Source of the DNA: Neofusicoccum parvum
Lineage: Eukaryota > Ascomycota > Dothideomycetes > Botryosphaeriales > Botryosphaeriaceae
DNA: 64,000 nucleotides
Direction: 5' to 3'
Assembly (NCBI GenBank): GCA_020912385.1
Contig: CP087223.1
Coordinates: 1-64,000, forward strand
The notes beneath the pieces were generated by a model. It had not been told where the DNA came from. It saw only the letters and a list, made by a program, of their open reading frames with translations, and ran no database searches. The stretch's first letter is position 1. Each line of letters opens with the position of its first letter. Of this stretch, positions 21,777 through 33,503 are shown one piece after another. The position numbers and the translations under genes are program-made.

Positions 21777-24776
21777 AGAACGAAACCGGGAGGTCAGAAG
21801 AAGAGGCACTAGGGAAGAAGAGAAAGAAGCGAGGAGAGACCTCTAATATACCGTTAGAGAAGTAAAGAAACTATTCTAGGAAACGCAAATAGCCAACGCT
21901 AAGAGTGACCAAGAACTCTACCGTATCACGGCGTAGCACAAAGCAACAGACAGATTCAGAGCGCCACTAATAGTGGACGAGGGCAGAGCAGTCTCAGACC
22001 CGGTAGAAAAGACTAAACTACTAAGAAATAAAATCCTATACCGCTTCTCAGTAGAACAGGACATCTAAAACCCATGGGAACCGCTGGAGACTGACCCGGA
22101 GGAGATCCTATAGGATAACATAGTTACGGTAGCGGAAGCAGAAACCCACTACGTGAAAACAGGGAATACTACCCCGGGAACAGACAGAATCACGGTACGG
22201 CTACTATAGGCAGCATGGCCAGAAATAGGTTACATAATTACAGCCCTATACCAGGGCTATATAGTACACGGATACCACCTAAAGATTTTTCGAACTGCAG
22301 AAGTCTCCATCATCCTAAAAGCCGGTAGGGACCTAATAAGCGTAAGGGCGTATAGACTAATCGCCCTACTCTCCTATCTCAGCAAGGGGCTGGAAAGGCT
22401 AATTACGAGACGAATATTATATATTACGGTATAGCGACGCCTGCTTAGCTCCTAACACTTTAGAGCACTCCTAAGGAGATCAGCCCTCGATCTCGCGGCA
22501 TACGCGGTACATGACATCGAACAAGCCCTGTAAAAGGGCAAGGAAGCATCCATGCTCATACTTAATATCCAAGGAGCATTCGACGCAGTCCTGCCTAATA
22601 GGCTAGTCAAAAGGCTCCGAGAACAAGGATGGCCCACGCAGCTAGTAAAGTAGGTATAGAAGTTCGTAACTGGGAGGAAAGTAAGAGTACGCATAGAAGG
22701 GGTCATAACAAGCGAAAAAGACCTTAACTATAGCGTCCTATAAGGATTACCTACATCGCTAATTCTCTATATGCTCTACCTCTCACCGTTGCTGAAGAAA
22801 GGGGAGTAGGAGAGGAGGTTTACGTATACAGACGACGTTAACTTCCTTCGAATAGGCAAGGACACGTTAGAAACAACAAGAGCCCTTATAAAGGACCTAA
22901 GGGAGGTATTATAGTGGGGAAGGGAGAACGTAATAGCCTTCGCGTCTAATAAATACGAACTGATCCACTTTATAAAAGATCAAGCGGCAAGGGCATTTGA
23001 AATTAAAATTGGGGAACTAGAAATACACCCAGCTATAAGACCGGTAAGATGGCTGGGGGTCTTCTTTGACCCCAAGCTAAGCTTCCGGCACCACGTGGAA
23101 ACGTAGGGGGCTAAGGTAAACAAGGTCGCGGTACACCTACGAAACCTAAATAAGGTAACAAAAGGAATACCGCCCGCAGTAGCGGCGAAAGCTGTAGTGT
23201 CGTACGTCGTCCCAGTGGTAACGTACGGAGCGGAAATCTGGTATAAAGGCCCCGAAGTACCCTCTAACAAGGATAGGAATAGGATGGTGGTACTAAGATA
23301 GGGAAGGCATATCAAGACGGTCGATAAAGTACTCTAGACTACGGCCCGAGCCGCCCTACTAATCTAGAAAACCACCCCGGTCCCGATACTGTACAGAGAA
23401 TCGAGAATCCCACTAGCAGACGTTATCTTACAGTAAACAAGAAGGAGAGCTGCCCTAAGGCTAAGGCTACTAGACTAGGACCACCTACTAGTCGGGAGAT
23501 CGCGGCCAAGCGAGAAGAAAAGGGGCGGACGCCTATCCAAGGACCCCGACGCGTAACTAAAGGCAACACGACTACAGAGGCTAGTATAAATAGAGGAGGA
23601 GTACGAAAGGCCCGAGCTGCTCATACCGACCTATATAGACAACCCGGTAACCACGTTACAAGGCAAGGAAAAAGGGAAAAAGGAATTCGAAGAAAACTAG
23701 AAGAAAGACCTACCGAGCACAATATACATCTACTTAGACGGGTTAGCAACGGGACTAAAAACCTCATAGGCCTTCGTAGCCTACAGGGGAGGGGAACAAC
23801 TACACGCCAAGGGCAGAAGCCTGCCCAAAGCGGAAGTATACGATGCGGAGATCCGAGGGGCAACCGAAGGACTTAGTTAGATAGAATAGGCGAAAGAACG
23901 GCTAGCGCTAGGAAAAATCGTCCTCTATATAGATAACACGTCGGTAATCTAAGGAATCACCAGACACACCCTAAATAGTTCATAAAGCCAATTCACCAGG
24001 CTTAAGGACATGAAATAAAGGCTTAAACCCATCACCGTTGAAACAAGATAGTGCCCAGGCCACGTAGAAATAAAAGGGAACGAGGAGGCAGATGCACTAG
24101 CTAAGGCATTAGTAGACTTACCAAACACCGAGGTAGATATTAGAACAGTCGCCTGGGCTAGGAGGAGGAACAGGGAGAAAAGGACACGTGATTACACCGC
24201 ATGGTGGGAAAAACACGCCCCTGTAACCTATAAAACCCTAGGACTCGAAGTGGGAAAACGAATACCCGAGCTAACATTAATAAGACAGACGCTACACAGA
24301 CTTATAGCCGAAAGGACAGGTCACGGGGACTTCACAGAGTACTATAGAAGATTTAAGCATGAAGGGAAAGAACTTACCTATAAGTGTAGCACCGAGAAGG
24401 CGCAGTGGCACTTCATCGACTGTCTGAAGACAGTACGATAGATCTACCTAGAGATCGTAATAAATACAGAGAAAGTCAGGAACCTTCTTAGACTAAAAGG
24501 ATGGTTCCTCTTTTAAAGCCTCGTTGAGACAACGGGGGTGTATCGAGGCGGCTAGAAGCCGTAGGTGGGAACACGCCGAACTAAGAAAACGGCTTTAGCG
24601 CAGTCCACGGAGATAGGGAAGCAACGAGTAGCTGGCTTATCACTAGGTAAAAGGAAATAGAAAGAGGAGGATCTTATTTATTACGCGAAAAGGTGGTAAA
24701 CTCCACCCGTCTGTAAGCCCTAAGGGAGGCAGCTAGCAGATAGCTAGCACATAGTAGACGTTAATACAATCATCAT
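21777..24776 (+). mobile_element. Nested LINE B, 5'-truncated, heavily RIP-mutated
   Basis: This is the same family as LINE A but extends further 5' into the RT (AYRLIALLSYLSKGLERL, ASMLILNIQGAFDAV). The RT active site reads TYTDDVNF. RNase H is present but damaged (DGLA instead of DGSA). Dozens of in-frame stops, seen as TAG or TAA at positions where LINE A has CAG, CAA or TGG, interrupt an otherwise continuous frame. It ends with ATCATC directly before the third copy of the target sequence. It shares the 3' UTR (TAGTAGACGTTAATACAATC) with LINE A. Confidence 0.9.
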
Positions 24777-26354
24777 CTTCCGTAGTCTCACCCATTCTGG
24801 AGACTAAAAAGAGCTATTGACCTAGTAAATAAAAGATTCGTCTCCCCACTCCAACGGATAATGCTCTTAGCTGGAGAAATAGACACCGAACGGCTAGAGG
24901 CAATCCAGCCGTTTGTGAGGATGCCCTGGGATAACAGGCCGGTAGTGAAGATCGAGAGCCTGGAGACAGTAAGCCTATAAGCAAGCACGCCCCTAACGTT
25001 AGAGGTAGCCATCTTTACCGATGGCTCGTAAAGAAACTATAGAGTCGGCGTCGGCATCTCCTATATGGATAGCAAAGGCGTAACTACCATAGCACACTCG
25101 CTCCTAATAGGCAGATCGAACTCAATCGATATCCTACACGCGGAACTACGGGCAATCCAGCAGGCCGTGGCCCTAGTACACGGTACATGGTCCAAGGAAG
25201 CCGTCGCCGCGTACCCAGGTATAGTAAGGACGAAACACATCATCTATAGCGATAGTAAGACAGCCCTACGCTCCCTACTCCGACCGTGGTAGAGGCCAAG
25301 CCAGGAGGTTATCAAAGATACCCTCAACCTCCTACACCAGACCCAACAGAATAACGGGCCGCTAATTGAGTTCAGATGGGTGCTAGCACACCAGGGAATC
25401 GCTGGAAACGAGAGGGCAAACCAACTAGCCCTACGGGCCACAGGGGGTACCCAAGAGCCCCCGCCTAGCACGATGTTACGGTCCCTGGCGCTAGTAAAAT
25501 GTGAAGCCGTAACTGCGAAGAAGAGAAGGGAATTGTTTAAAGCCGTAAAGGGAGGTGAGGCATCTCGTAAACTCGATTAGGCACTTGTTCAGCTCCATAC
25601 GAAACGGCTATACAACCAACTCAGCTATAGGGAGGCCTCAGTCATTACCTAGCTGAGAACGTCCAAAGCGAACCTTAACGAACCGCTATATAAAATCAAG
25701 CGAGCGCAGTCAGCTACGTGTACCTACAGAGTAGAGAAGGAGACGGTCAAGCATTTCCTCCTCAAGTGTATACGCTGGATGGATATCCGGGTAGAACTAC
25801 AAAACACCCTTAGAGACAGATTCGGCGACCTTGCATACATGCTAGGAGGCTGGTCAGGAACAAAACTACCGAATGGAAAATACAGGGACGGACCACCAGA
25901 CAAGTGGCGGGCGAGTACGAGCGCGATTAGAGCAACGGCAGCTTTTGCTTTAGCTACCGGAAGGCTTAATATAACTAGGGACTAGGAAACTGCGATGACT
26001 ACTCAATTACCCATCTTTCTACCAGCTAGTTGTCACGCTGATACAGGGACTGACAACACCCGGGAATTAGTCTCGATGAGGCCTGGCACGAAGGGTTCAA
26101 GCAGTTAACTCCGCCCCTACCTCTCCTTTCACGTTCAACAGTCTTGGCTTTGACGCTTATTTTCTTTTGTTATTCTTTTCTATGTCAATCACGCTCGTTT
26201 CAAGAAGGATAGCGACTTACTTCTATTCAGCATGTGGGCCTTGGATGAACCGGGATCCCAATGTAGTTTAGCGTAGATCTAGCGATTTTGTCCCTATGGC
26301 CCGCGGAGGCCGACGGGGTGTATGAATACTACTACTACTACTACTACTACTACA
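24777..26354 (+). mobile_element. Outer Tad-like LINE, 3' segment (RNase H and tail)
   Basis: The outer element resumes in the same frame (SHPFWRLKRAI after the interrupted YHTLP) and encodes an RNase H domain: IFTDGS, HAELRAIQ, YSDSKTALRS, HQGIAGNERANQLA. A C-terminal LKCIRWMDIRVEL segment follows, with a stop at 25983-25985. The 3' UTR of about 340 bp ends in GGGTGTATGAA followed by nine or ten TAC triplets (about 26326-26354). That is a microsatellite-like LINE tail joined directly to NLR coding sequence. Confidence 0.85.
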
Positions 26355-28963
26355 TTGAAACCTTCATCACCCAAGAGCTCAACAGCATTGCTCCTATTCA
26401 GCACGCAGGGTTGCAGCAAAAGGCATTTGAAACACTCACGAAGAACTCTTTAGGAATGTTTCTGTGGGTGCGGCTGATGATCAGTGATTTGGAAAAGGCG
26501 TGCAGCACATTCGAGTTGAACAAGAGACTGCAAACTGTTCCAAAAAGTCTGGAGGACGCGTACAGGTTGCTATTTTCCCGTATGAAGGAGAGGCTTGATG
26601 ACCGGGAGCTTCGAAAAACCCAGGTCACCGTCGCGTTGATCGTGGCCGCACACCGAGCGCTGCGTATCGAGGAACTTACGTACGCGGTAGCACTCTGGAT
26701 GAGGTCGAACTCGAAAGCTACAAGCGTACCTCTTGAGGAATTCCTTCCTTTCGATGCTGAGAAGAGCATATTGCACAATTGTGGTGACATAGTCTCCATT
26801 TCTGGTGGAGCCGTCCATCTCAACCATGCCTCAGTGAAGGAATTTCTGTGTCGAGACCAGGGTCATTGGACAAGCCCAGCAGATAAGGACCTGGCTGACT
26901 TCTGCGTACACGTGCCAGAAGCTCACGGCCTTCTCGCGTCGCTTTGTCTCGACTACATGGATCTGCAGGACCTCGGATACCCCATAAAGAAGCCGGGTAC
27001 GCTGGTAGATCTTTGGAAAAAGCATCCTTTCGTCGAGTACGCCTCCTATAGCTTGCTCTTTCACCTAGATCGGTCCTCCGAGGGATACCTAAGTGTTCTG
27101 AATAAGCTGAAGAGCATTGCCACGTCTGCACACTTGATCTCTTGGATCGAACACGGCGCGTTGACCTGGATAGAGAACACATTCGATGAAACACAGACGT
27201 TGAAAGATTACTGTGAAGAGGTTGACCTCGAGGAATGGCCCAGGCTGTTTGATCGCGACGAGGAGCTCAGAAATTCCGTTACCGCCCAGCTGGAGTGTGA
27301 GATCGTTTCACGGACACGCGACCTCGGTGGGGACGACTATCGGACAGCTTTCCTCTCTCACCTAGGGGGTGTTACTCCACCTCAGGTGGAGTATTTAAGC
27401 TGCATTTACGAAATCGTAAACCACAGCTTCGGACAGACGGAATCTTTCCAAGCAATGGAAGGTAGTTCTGAAGCCGCTAGACTACCACCAATCCAATCAT
27501 CCCAAGCGACTACTTCGGTGTTTCCCGATCTTACAGAACACCTACGACACAGAACAATCGTCCCTTCTGGCAACATTGGCGTGTATCTGAGGCTTGTTCA
27601 ACACATTTCTCGCATTTCAGACTCTTGCGAAATCATCGATCCTTTAGCACTATTGTTCCATCACGTTCTAGAACACGCTTTAAGTGTACCTATATACCTG
27701 GTTCTTAGTATTTGCAATTTCTACAACATCCTGGGTAAACGCGATCAAGTCATGCGACTTTGCCAAAAGATCTTGCCACGAGTGGACGGACGCGGCTCCG
27801 GAGCGGAGGGTCTGACCTATCTTCTCATGGGGTACCAATACGAGCAAATGGGGAACCACCTCGAAGCCTCAGGGTGTTACAAAAGAGCAATATCAACAAG
27901 GGAACATTTCTGGGTCCGGCAAACTTCCCGCATCCGCATCGGTCAAGTGATGATGGACCTGGACGAAAGGCTTGGCTTCCTTGAAGGCCTCCTGGAACTG
28001 GACAAGAAACAGTACGGAACACGAGCGGAAGCCACCTTGGAGACGCAGTATCAGCTCGCACGTACACTAGGAAAACTGGGTAGAGCGGACGACGCGATGA
28101 AGGTGATGCAATCCGTGTGGAAAATGGGAAATGGAACACAAAATCTCGACAACCTGGCCGCCTTGGAGGCGGGAGTGAAAATAGGTTTTTTGCTCTACGA
28201 TACGGAACGTTACCAAGAAGCACGAAATTGGCTCGAACAGCTTTGCAAGAAGATCGGCGATCCGACGAAAAAAAACTACATACGGTACTGTGAAGCACAC
28301 AATGAGCTTGCACGTGTTTTGCGGAAGCTTAAGGGCCCTTATAAGCCCCTGGACCATTTTCGTAAGGCATATTTGACTTCGAAGGCCTTCAAATCACGGA
28401 ATTCCTCACATTTCCTATCAAATACGATTGCAGACTTGATCGAAACTCGAGAATACAAACAAGCTCCGAACCGCGTAGCGCTGTTACTTGATCAAGGCGA
28501 CTTTTGTGGAAATAATGATGAGTTGCACTTGGGGCTTCTGAAGAACCTTGTCCACACCCTGGCGAAGCATGGCCAAGATGAGGAGATGCGAATCATCGCC
28601 CAAGGCTTTATTGCTGTGGCAAAAGAACTACCCAAAGAGGATCGGAGCGGATCCAGTACCACTTGCTGCTCCGTTGTTTCAACTATCGAAGAGCTAAGTC
28701 AATCCGTAGCAGCTAGCAAGCATCGCAATATAGGGGCAAAGGAAGGGAATTCCGCCCGCGGCGAAGATAAGAAGTCGGCTAAGGGGCAGCGAGACCTTAA
28801 AACATACTTACACACAACTAACGAACTGTCATTGCTTTACAGCAGCCTTATTGATGATGCTCTTGTCGCAGGCGACGACAGCGGCGCTGTTCATAGGCTT
28901 AGGGAGTGGTGGGGAGATGCTGAGAATTGTAGGAGACAGGGAGGGATATTTTACGCAATTTGA
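26355..28963 (+). pseudogene. C-terminal part of a STAND/NLR-like protein, cut by a LINE
   Basis: The frame is open for about 870 codons to TGA 28961-28963. The first part matches the region just after the NTPase of fungal NACHT proteins: an AFETLTKNSLGMFLWVRLM helix, LQTVPKSLEDAYRLLFSRM, then a winged-helix-like HRALRIEELTYAVAL and LNHASVKEFL. The second half (about 27700-28600) has TPR-like helical pairs such as LLMGYQYEQMGNHLEASGCY, LARTLGKLGRADDAMKVMQ and YEARNWLEQL-type repeats. There is no Walker A, no N-terminal effector domain and no ATG: the frame runs back into the LINE's TAC tail, which reads as poly-Tyr. The intact gene probably functioned in allorecognition or innate immunity. 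The remainder lacks the nucleotide switch, so function is unlikely. Confidence 0.8.
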
Positions 28964-29510
28964 ACCAAGGCCAAAGACTTCGAACCCATGGTGAAGCAAC
29001 CGAGCCCAAGCACCACTCACGGCGTGCGAAACATTCATCAATACGCCTACGTTCGGGCTTTCCGTCTGCGTAGTCAGGAAGGGCGCTTAGGTCTTCAATC
29101 ATCTCTCGGATACGGCTGCACGGGCTCCCGGAAATCAGGAGAGCCACAGGGAACTCGCGATAGATATGAGGGATCTTGGCCAATGACTTTCGGAGTTCCT
29201 GCTCATCCTTTTGGGGAAGACACAGCTGATCAATCTAGAGGGCGCAGACCATCCGGGAAAGGATCTTTCAGAATCGCTTCGCCAGAGCATAGCTTGTCGA
29301 GCGTGTCGATGAACTCTGCGAGAATCCAGTCTTCTCCCAACTCCATCTCGAGTTAGTCTTGGCTTCCGCGCGAGTGTCCAACGGCTCGCTTTTGGCGACT
29401 GTACTCGCCCCATACGTAGGAGATGGTAATGGCTTCGTCGGCGCGCAAAGGCGCTTCATGCCGGTCTACGACCAAGTGGCGTCCCTAGACGATGTTGCAG
29501 TCTTGGTCGC
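28930..29510 (-). pseudogene. HET-domain protein relic
   Basis: On the reverse strand, one frame encodes VVDRHEAPLRADEAITISYVWGEYSRQKR and is then broken by TAA. The same frame continues with MELGEDWILAEFIDTLDKLC. Another frame continues with IDQLCLPQKDEQELRKSLAKIPHIYREFPVALLISGSPCSRI and SPWVRSLWPW-like residues. Block order (SYVWGE, then DQLCLPQ, then IPHIYR) is that of the heterokaryon-incompatibility (HET) domain. At least one stop and one frameshift make it a relic. It converges on, and its 3' end touches, the NLR fragment. Confidence 0.7.
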
Positions 29511-30345
29511 GGTAGATTTCGACCGAGGCCACGCGGGCCCGAGCATTGCGGCTGGACGTATCCGATATTCTGCGATCGGTACGGGAGCAAAGAGGAGCTG
29601 ACGCGGCGACTGGAGTTTGTGGAGATGGAGAATAAGCGGTGTTAAGGATATATATACTTACACTCCCCACTTTAATTTGATTGTTCGCGCAAGGCTGTAA
29701 CAAGGATGTGTAATGCTCATCCTACCATGATGTGCATGCATACGCGAATCTCCTGTTCCATGCAGCGCCATACTCTTGACACTCGTTGTCCACTTTAAGA
29801 GAATTGGTACATATTGTTTGTCTACGAGGCTTATTTGTTGCTGCATGGATTGGTAGGAAATTAGGATTCTATCGCCGAGATGGCTTATCGCCGAGCCTGA
29901 AGGATTAAGGAAAATGTTCTGCGGACCGGTAAAACGGCTGCACAAGACAATTTATATCATTCGGTGACGTTTCTACACTTGAAGTAAGTTCAAAGTGCTT
30001 ATCATTACTTCCATTTGCGGTGTACTTTCCGAACTCGGACCAGCTGCCCAAGTGCTGGCCCCCACACCGCCCCCAACGGCGCTCCAGATTACGTGTCGCG
30101 TGATCACAAGCCACAGGCTTACGGCGACCAATCGCAGCACCGTCTTGTTGCTCACTGTAGGGGGAGGAATAGAGTGGTGAGCGCGGCACAGGTATGCTTT
30201 CCGTAAATAGCAAACAGTGGGGAGCTCGTGCCCGACAGCTTCTTGCCTAAGCTATCATCCGTGATTTTTTTCCAAAACAAAAGTCCAGGCCAGCCTTGTT
30301 TCACCATCCGACATCACTCCTCGGGTCCTTCGGTGCGATGCAGCA
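29511..30345. other. No recognisable gene
   Basis: Only short frames are present, none with a recognisable motif. The sequence is of moderate composition without visible repeats. Confidence 0.4.
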
Positions 30346-30651
30346 ATGAGCAACAAGCATTCGGCATTAAATACCGACGCCATCGAGCTTCAACAGACTA
30401 ACACAGGGCCCAGATGGAGTCCGTCCGGCCATCCGAGTTCGAGCTCCGACGGCTTCCAATATGAGCCTGTGGATTTAAAAGTAGCGTACGACGACAACCA
30501 CACCAGCCAAGTACATCTTATAAGCAGCGAACCGAGGGCAAACCCCGAAATGCACTACGACGACCCCAAAAAAGGCAAAGGCCCATCTCGAATTCCACTT
30601 TCTTTCAGTCAAGCACTATCGTCGACTTTGTCATCGTGTAATTCTTTTTAA
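30346..30651 (+). CDS. Hypothetical small protein or gene fragment
   Basis: A 101-codon ORF starts at ATG 30346. The product is polar and low in complexity (Ser, Asp, Pro rich; LNTDAIELQQTNTGP, YEPVDLKVAYDD) without a signal peptide, membrane segment or known domain. It could be the cytosolic N-terminus of a longer gene whose remainder was lost to the AT-rich DNA that follows. I do not recognise it. Confidence 0.3.
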   Translation: MSNKHSALNTDAIELQQTNTGPRWSPSGHPSSSSDGFQYEPVDLKVAYDDNHTSQVHLISSEPRANPEMHYDDPKKGKGPSRIPLSFSQALSSTLSSCNSF

Positions 30652-32282
30652 TAGATTATATTTCTTAATATATTACTGTTATACATAGCTTGTATTATAT
30701 CGTAAAGTATATAGCGTAGAGGCTTATTAGGAACCCTGATTAATTAACAAACATGAGAATAGTTATATCTATTACTATTCCGTGAAGATTCTACTCGCTT
30801 TGCTCGCCCGGTACTACTTCCTGCCTCTCCGACGTTATGGCTAGACCGGCGCGTTCCACCCGCTTAGCATTCTTCCCCGGTACTTGCACGTGTCTTCGGC
30901 GCGTCGGGTCTTCCCGCTCACCGTCGCATTAGGTAGCGTGAGGTTTCCACGTCACGCCACGCGGGGCTTCGCATGTGAGTTAGCACCTCGCAAAACCACA
31001 CCCTAACACTCAGCACACGTCGGGTCCGCCATGCCTCCTAGATATACTATAGAAGGACCGGACACAAAACGGACAAAAGAAGACTTAGCCAGGGAATCCG
31101 CCCTAGAGCTCGGATTTGTGCGTTAAACTGATGCAAACCGCTGTAGGCTCTACAAGGACTGACCGCTTACTAGGAAAACATTCTACATTGCAAGTTTTAC
31201 ACGCTGAAATTGGACCGTCCCCAAATGACCCGTATCACCCTTACTCCGCGACCGCAGTCGGCTCCTAGAAATGCAGACATCATCCTCAATACAGCTGGGA
31301 AGAAGTGGCCACCGGAAGGGCTTCTGCTGGCCGCCTGTTACGTGCCTGAGGGCAGGATCATTTTCGTGCACGAGAAAGGCGTCAAAATTAATGAAGTCAA
31401 GGGTGGACACAACAACGACCCTTGACTTCCCGATTCTACGTTCTGCTGCCTCTGGGCTCCCTTTCCATTACCAGCCTCACAGGTAAGCACCGCGCGTAGC
31501 CGTTGGCGTGGAAATATTGTGCATGCGCTGCGCTGCGCCGCTCTGCTGCTTAGCTGGGCAGTGGGCGCGCGCACGCCCCCGCTCTGAGCGGCGGCCGAGG
31601 GAGCCTGGTACTGTGGAAGAGGGTGTTTGGGTAGTGTGGTTGCCTGGTGATAGCCTGGTTTGCCGCGTGCGAACTGCCTCATTGAGCTCGCGTCGACGGC
31701 TTGGTCCGCTTGTAAGTGACGGCACACGGCATTCTGGCGAAGTCAACGCGACTTCCCAAAGGGCCTGGGCGGATATACGTAGAGGGTCCCAGTTCGATTG
31801 TTCGCGAAAAGGAGGGGAAGGGGAAGAGGAGGACTGGATAGCCGCTTAGAATGTCTACACACGAAAGCTACCAGAAGAATAGAACAAGAATCGCGACGTT
31901 CGAGTTTCGAAGCGGAAATATGTCCGGAGTAAACGACCCGCCACAGACCCAAATACTTATTCAAGGCAGTAGCCAAAGCTTACACGGCAACGATGACTAT
32001 AGAGTTCGTCTAGAAATAGAAAATACCGTTAGGATCTTCCAGCTCGCATCTTATTTCTATTGCCTACCTCAAGCTTCCGCGTGAACTTTAAACAAAATCA
32101 CGAAAGAGCTACTTAAAACCAAGACCGACATACTTTACTATTATTAGTCCAGCATCGAAGGTTTTCCTAAAATAGGAGGAAATCGGCGGCGTAATTGTAT
32201 ATATTATGAGATGTTATCTTTCTATCCTGTCCTCGCTCGAGCAATTCCTTCTCCTCTTTCGACTACGAAGCTTGCTTATAAT
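30652..32282. other. AT-rich and mixed sequence without assignable genes
   Basis: 30652-30790 is AT-rich, RIP-like DNA. Short plus-strand frames at 31225-31425 (SAPRNADIILNTAGKKWPPE) and 31851-32084 look protein-like but match nothing I recognise. GC-rich sequence lies between. They may be gene relics. Confidence 0.35.
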
Positions 32283-32625
32283 ATGAGATTTCTCACCACC
32301 TGCATTATTATTGCTTTGGGCTCCAGAATTACTTCTGGAGCTCCATCTCCTCAGTCGAATTGTGCATGCAAGGAGACGCGCACATACGTGTAAGTAAGCG
32401 TATCTACAAACAGTCGCAGGTTACTTATTCTACTTATTATCCAGTCTTGCAAACGCTTGCCAATTCTTTTGCCCAACGGCGTCGGATCCTCAGTGTAGGA
32501 ATTTGCCACAAACATACTACTGCCACAATGGTAATTCTGATCGGAACTGCGTGAGTCTAGCGGCACTTTGTAATACCATTGGCCGCCACTTATATGATAT
32601 AAAGCACGTATTCACTTGTTCGTAA
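32283..32625 (+). CDS. Small secreted cysteine-rich protein (candidate effector), two exons
   Basis: Exon 1 is 32283-32389. A 55-bp intron (32390-32444) has a perfect GTAAGT donor and a CCAG acceptor. Exon 2 is 32445-32625, ending in TAA. Splicing is in phase and gives 95 residues. The first 20 (MRFLTTCIIIALGSRITSGA) form a signal peptide with a plausible cleavage after SGA. The mature part has nine cysteines: CAC, ACQFFC, QC, YYC, NC, LC and a final TC. Size, secretion signal and cysteine content are those of fungal effector-like or antimicrobial-type proteins. I cannot name a family. It lies alone in repeat-rich DNA, a typical effector setting. The GT inside the final stop context (CGTAAAG) leaves open a further intron. 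Confidence 0.65.
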
Positions 32626-33503
32626 AGGATTCTTCCAGGCTGAGGTTGCGAATTGGTGGATCCGCCACTTTCTATAGTGGAACAGAAGGCGATTGACGCG
32701 GTAGACTGACTAGCTGTGGGAGGCGTTATGGCTTATCAAATTCTATTATGCTAAACTGTGACTACTTCTCCGCGCTAATGACCATCTCCTCAATGTTCTA
32801 CCAAACGTATTGTGCACAATGCAACCCCCTGCCTCTGCCTTGCCCTGCACACCGACACTAAAATGACGACTTTATACTGTCTTGGAACCTCCAGCCCGCT
32901 GCTAGCCTGCTGCACCTGCCCGAGAGAGCATCCATCATCTCGTTGGGCTCATTATCGTCGTCCTACGACAACCTTCCGTCTGAGCCTTGCGAAGAGCTCC
33001 GCCGCCCAACTTAACACCATGGACGTCTGCTCATCAAGCACATCGTCATATCGTCAGCGAGCGGTGGTTTCCGTTTCCACTCGTTGCGTGCCGTCATAGC
33101 TACCGGCCTCTCGTCACGTCTCGTTCGACGCCTCAAGAAGAGCAAAGCAAAGACGATTTCCATCCTGGCATTTTATGCAAACGATGATCTCACGTAACAG
33201 GTTATCGGCAATGAAAGCAAAAATATATATCGAGTGCACCTTATACATTCAAGCGTAAAGACTAAAAGTTTCGACTTAGAGCCGAAGAACATATCTGGCT
33301 TTTATCGATTCCCTCTCAGCTACCGATGCACAAATACAGAAAGTAAAAGGCAAACCACCAATATCAGAAGTCATAGAGCCCATGCATAGCTTTCACAATC
33401 ACGGAAAGCAGGATTGGGCTTTGGGAAGGTACCGGCGGGTGCATCTTCCGGTACGAAGGAGCATACTTTGGTCATTACTCATCTCCGCAGGTGTCTGCTT
33501 CAC
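32626..33503. other. No assignable gene
   Basis: Short plus-strand frames occur at 32812-33187. One frame (32880-33187) looks mildly protein-like (LLIKHIVISSASGG, VRRLKKSKAKTISI) but has a stop. Nothing is recognisable. Confidence 0.3.

Noticed and set aside
26288..26354. Poly-tyrosine N-terminus of the NLR-like ORF as a protein feature
   Set aside because: It has no ATG and coincides with the TAC microsatellite tail of the LINE.
31780..31815. tRNA T-arm-like string GTCCCAGTTCGATTG
   Set aside because: No matching stem on the 3' side and no acceptor, D or anticodon arms upstream.
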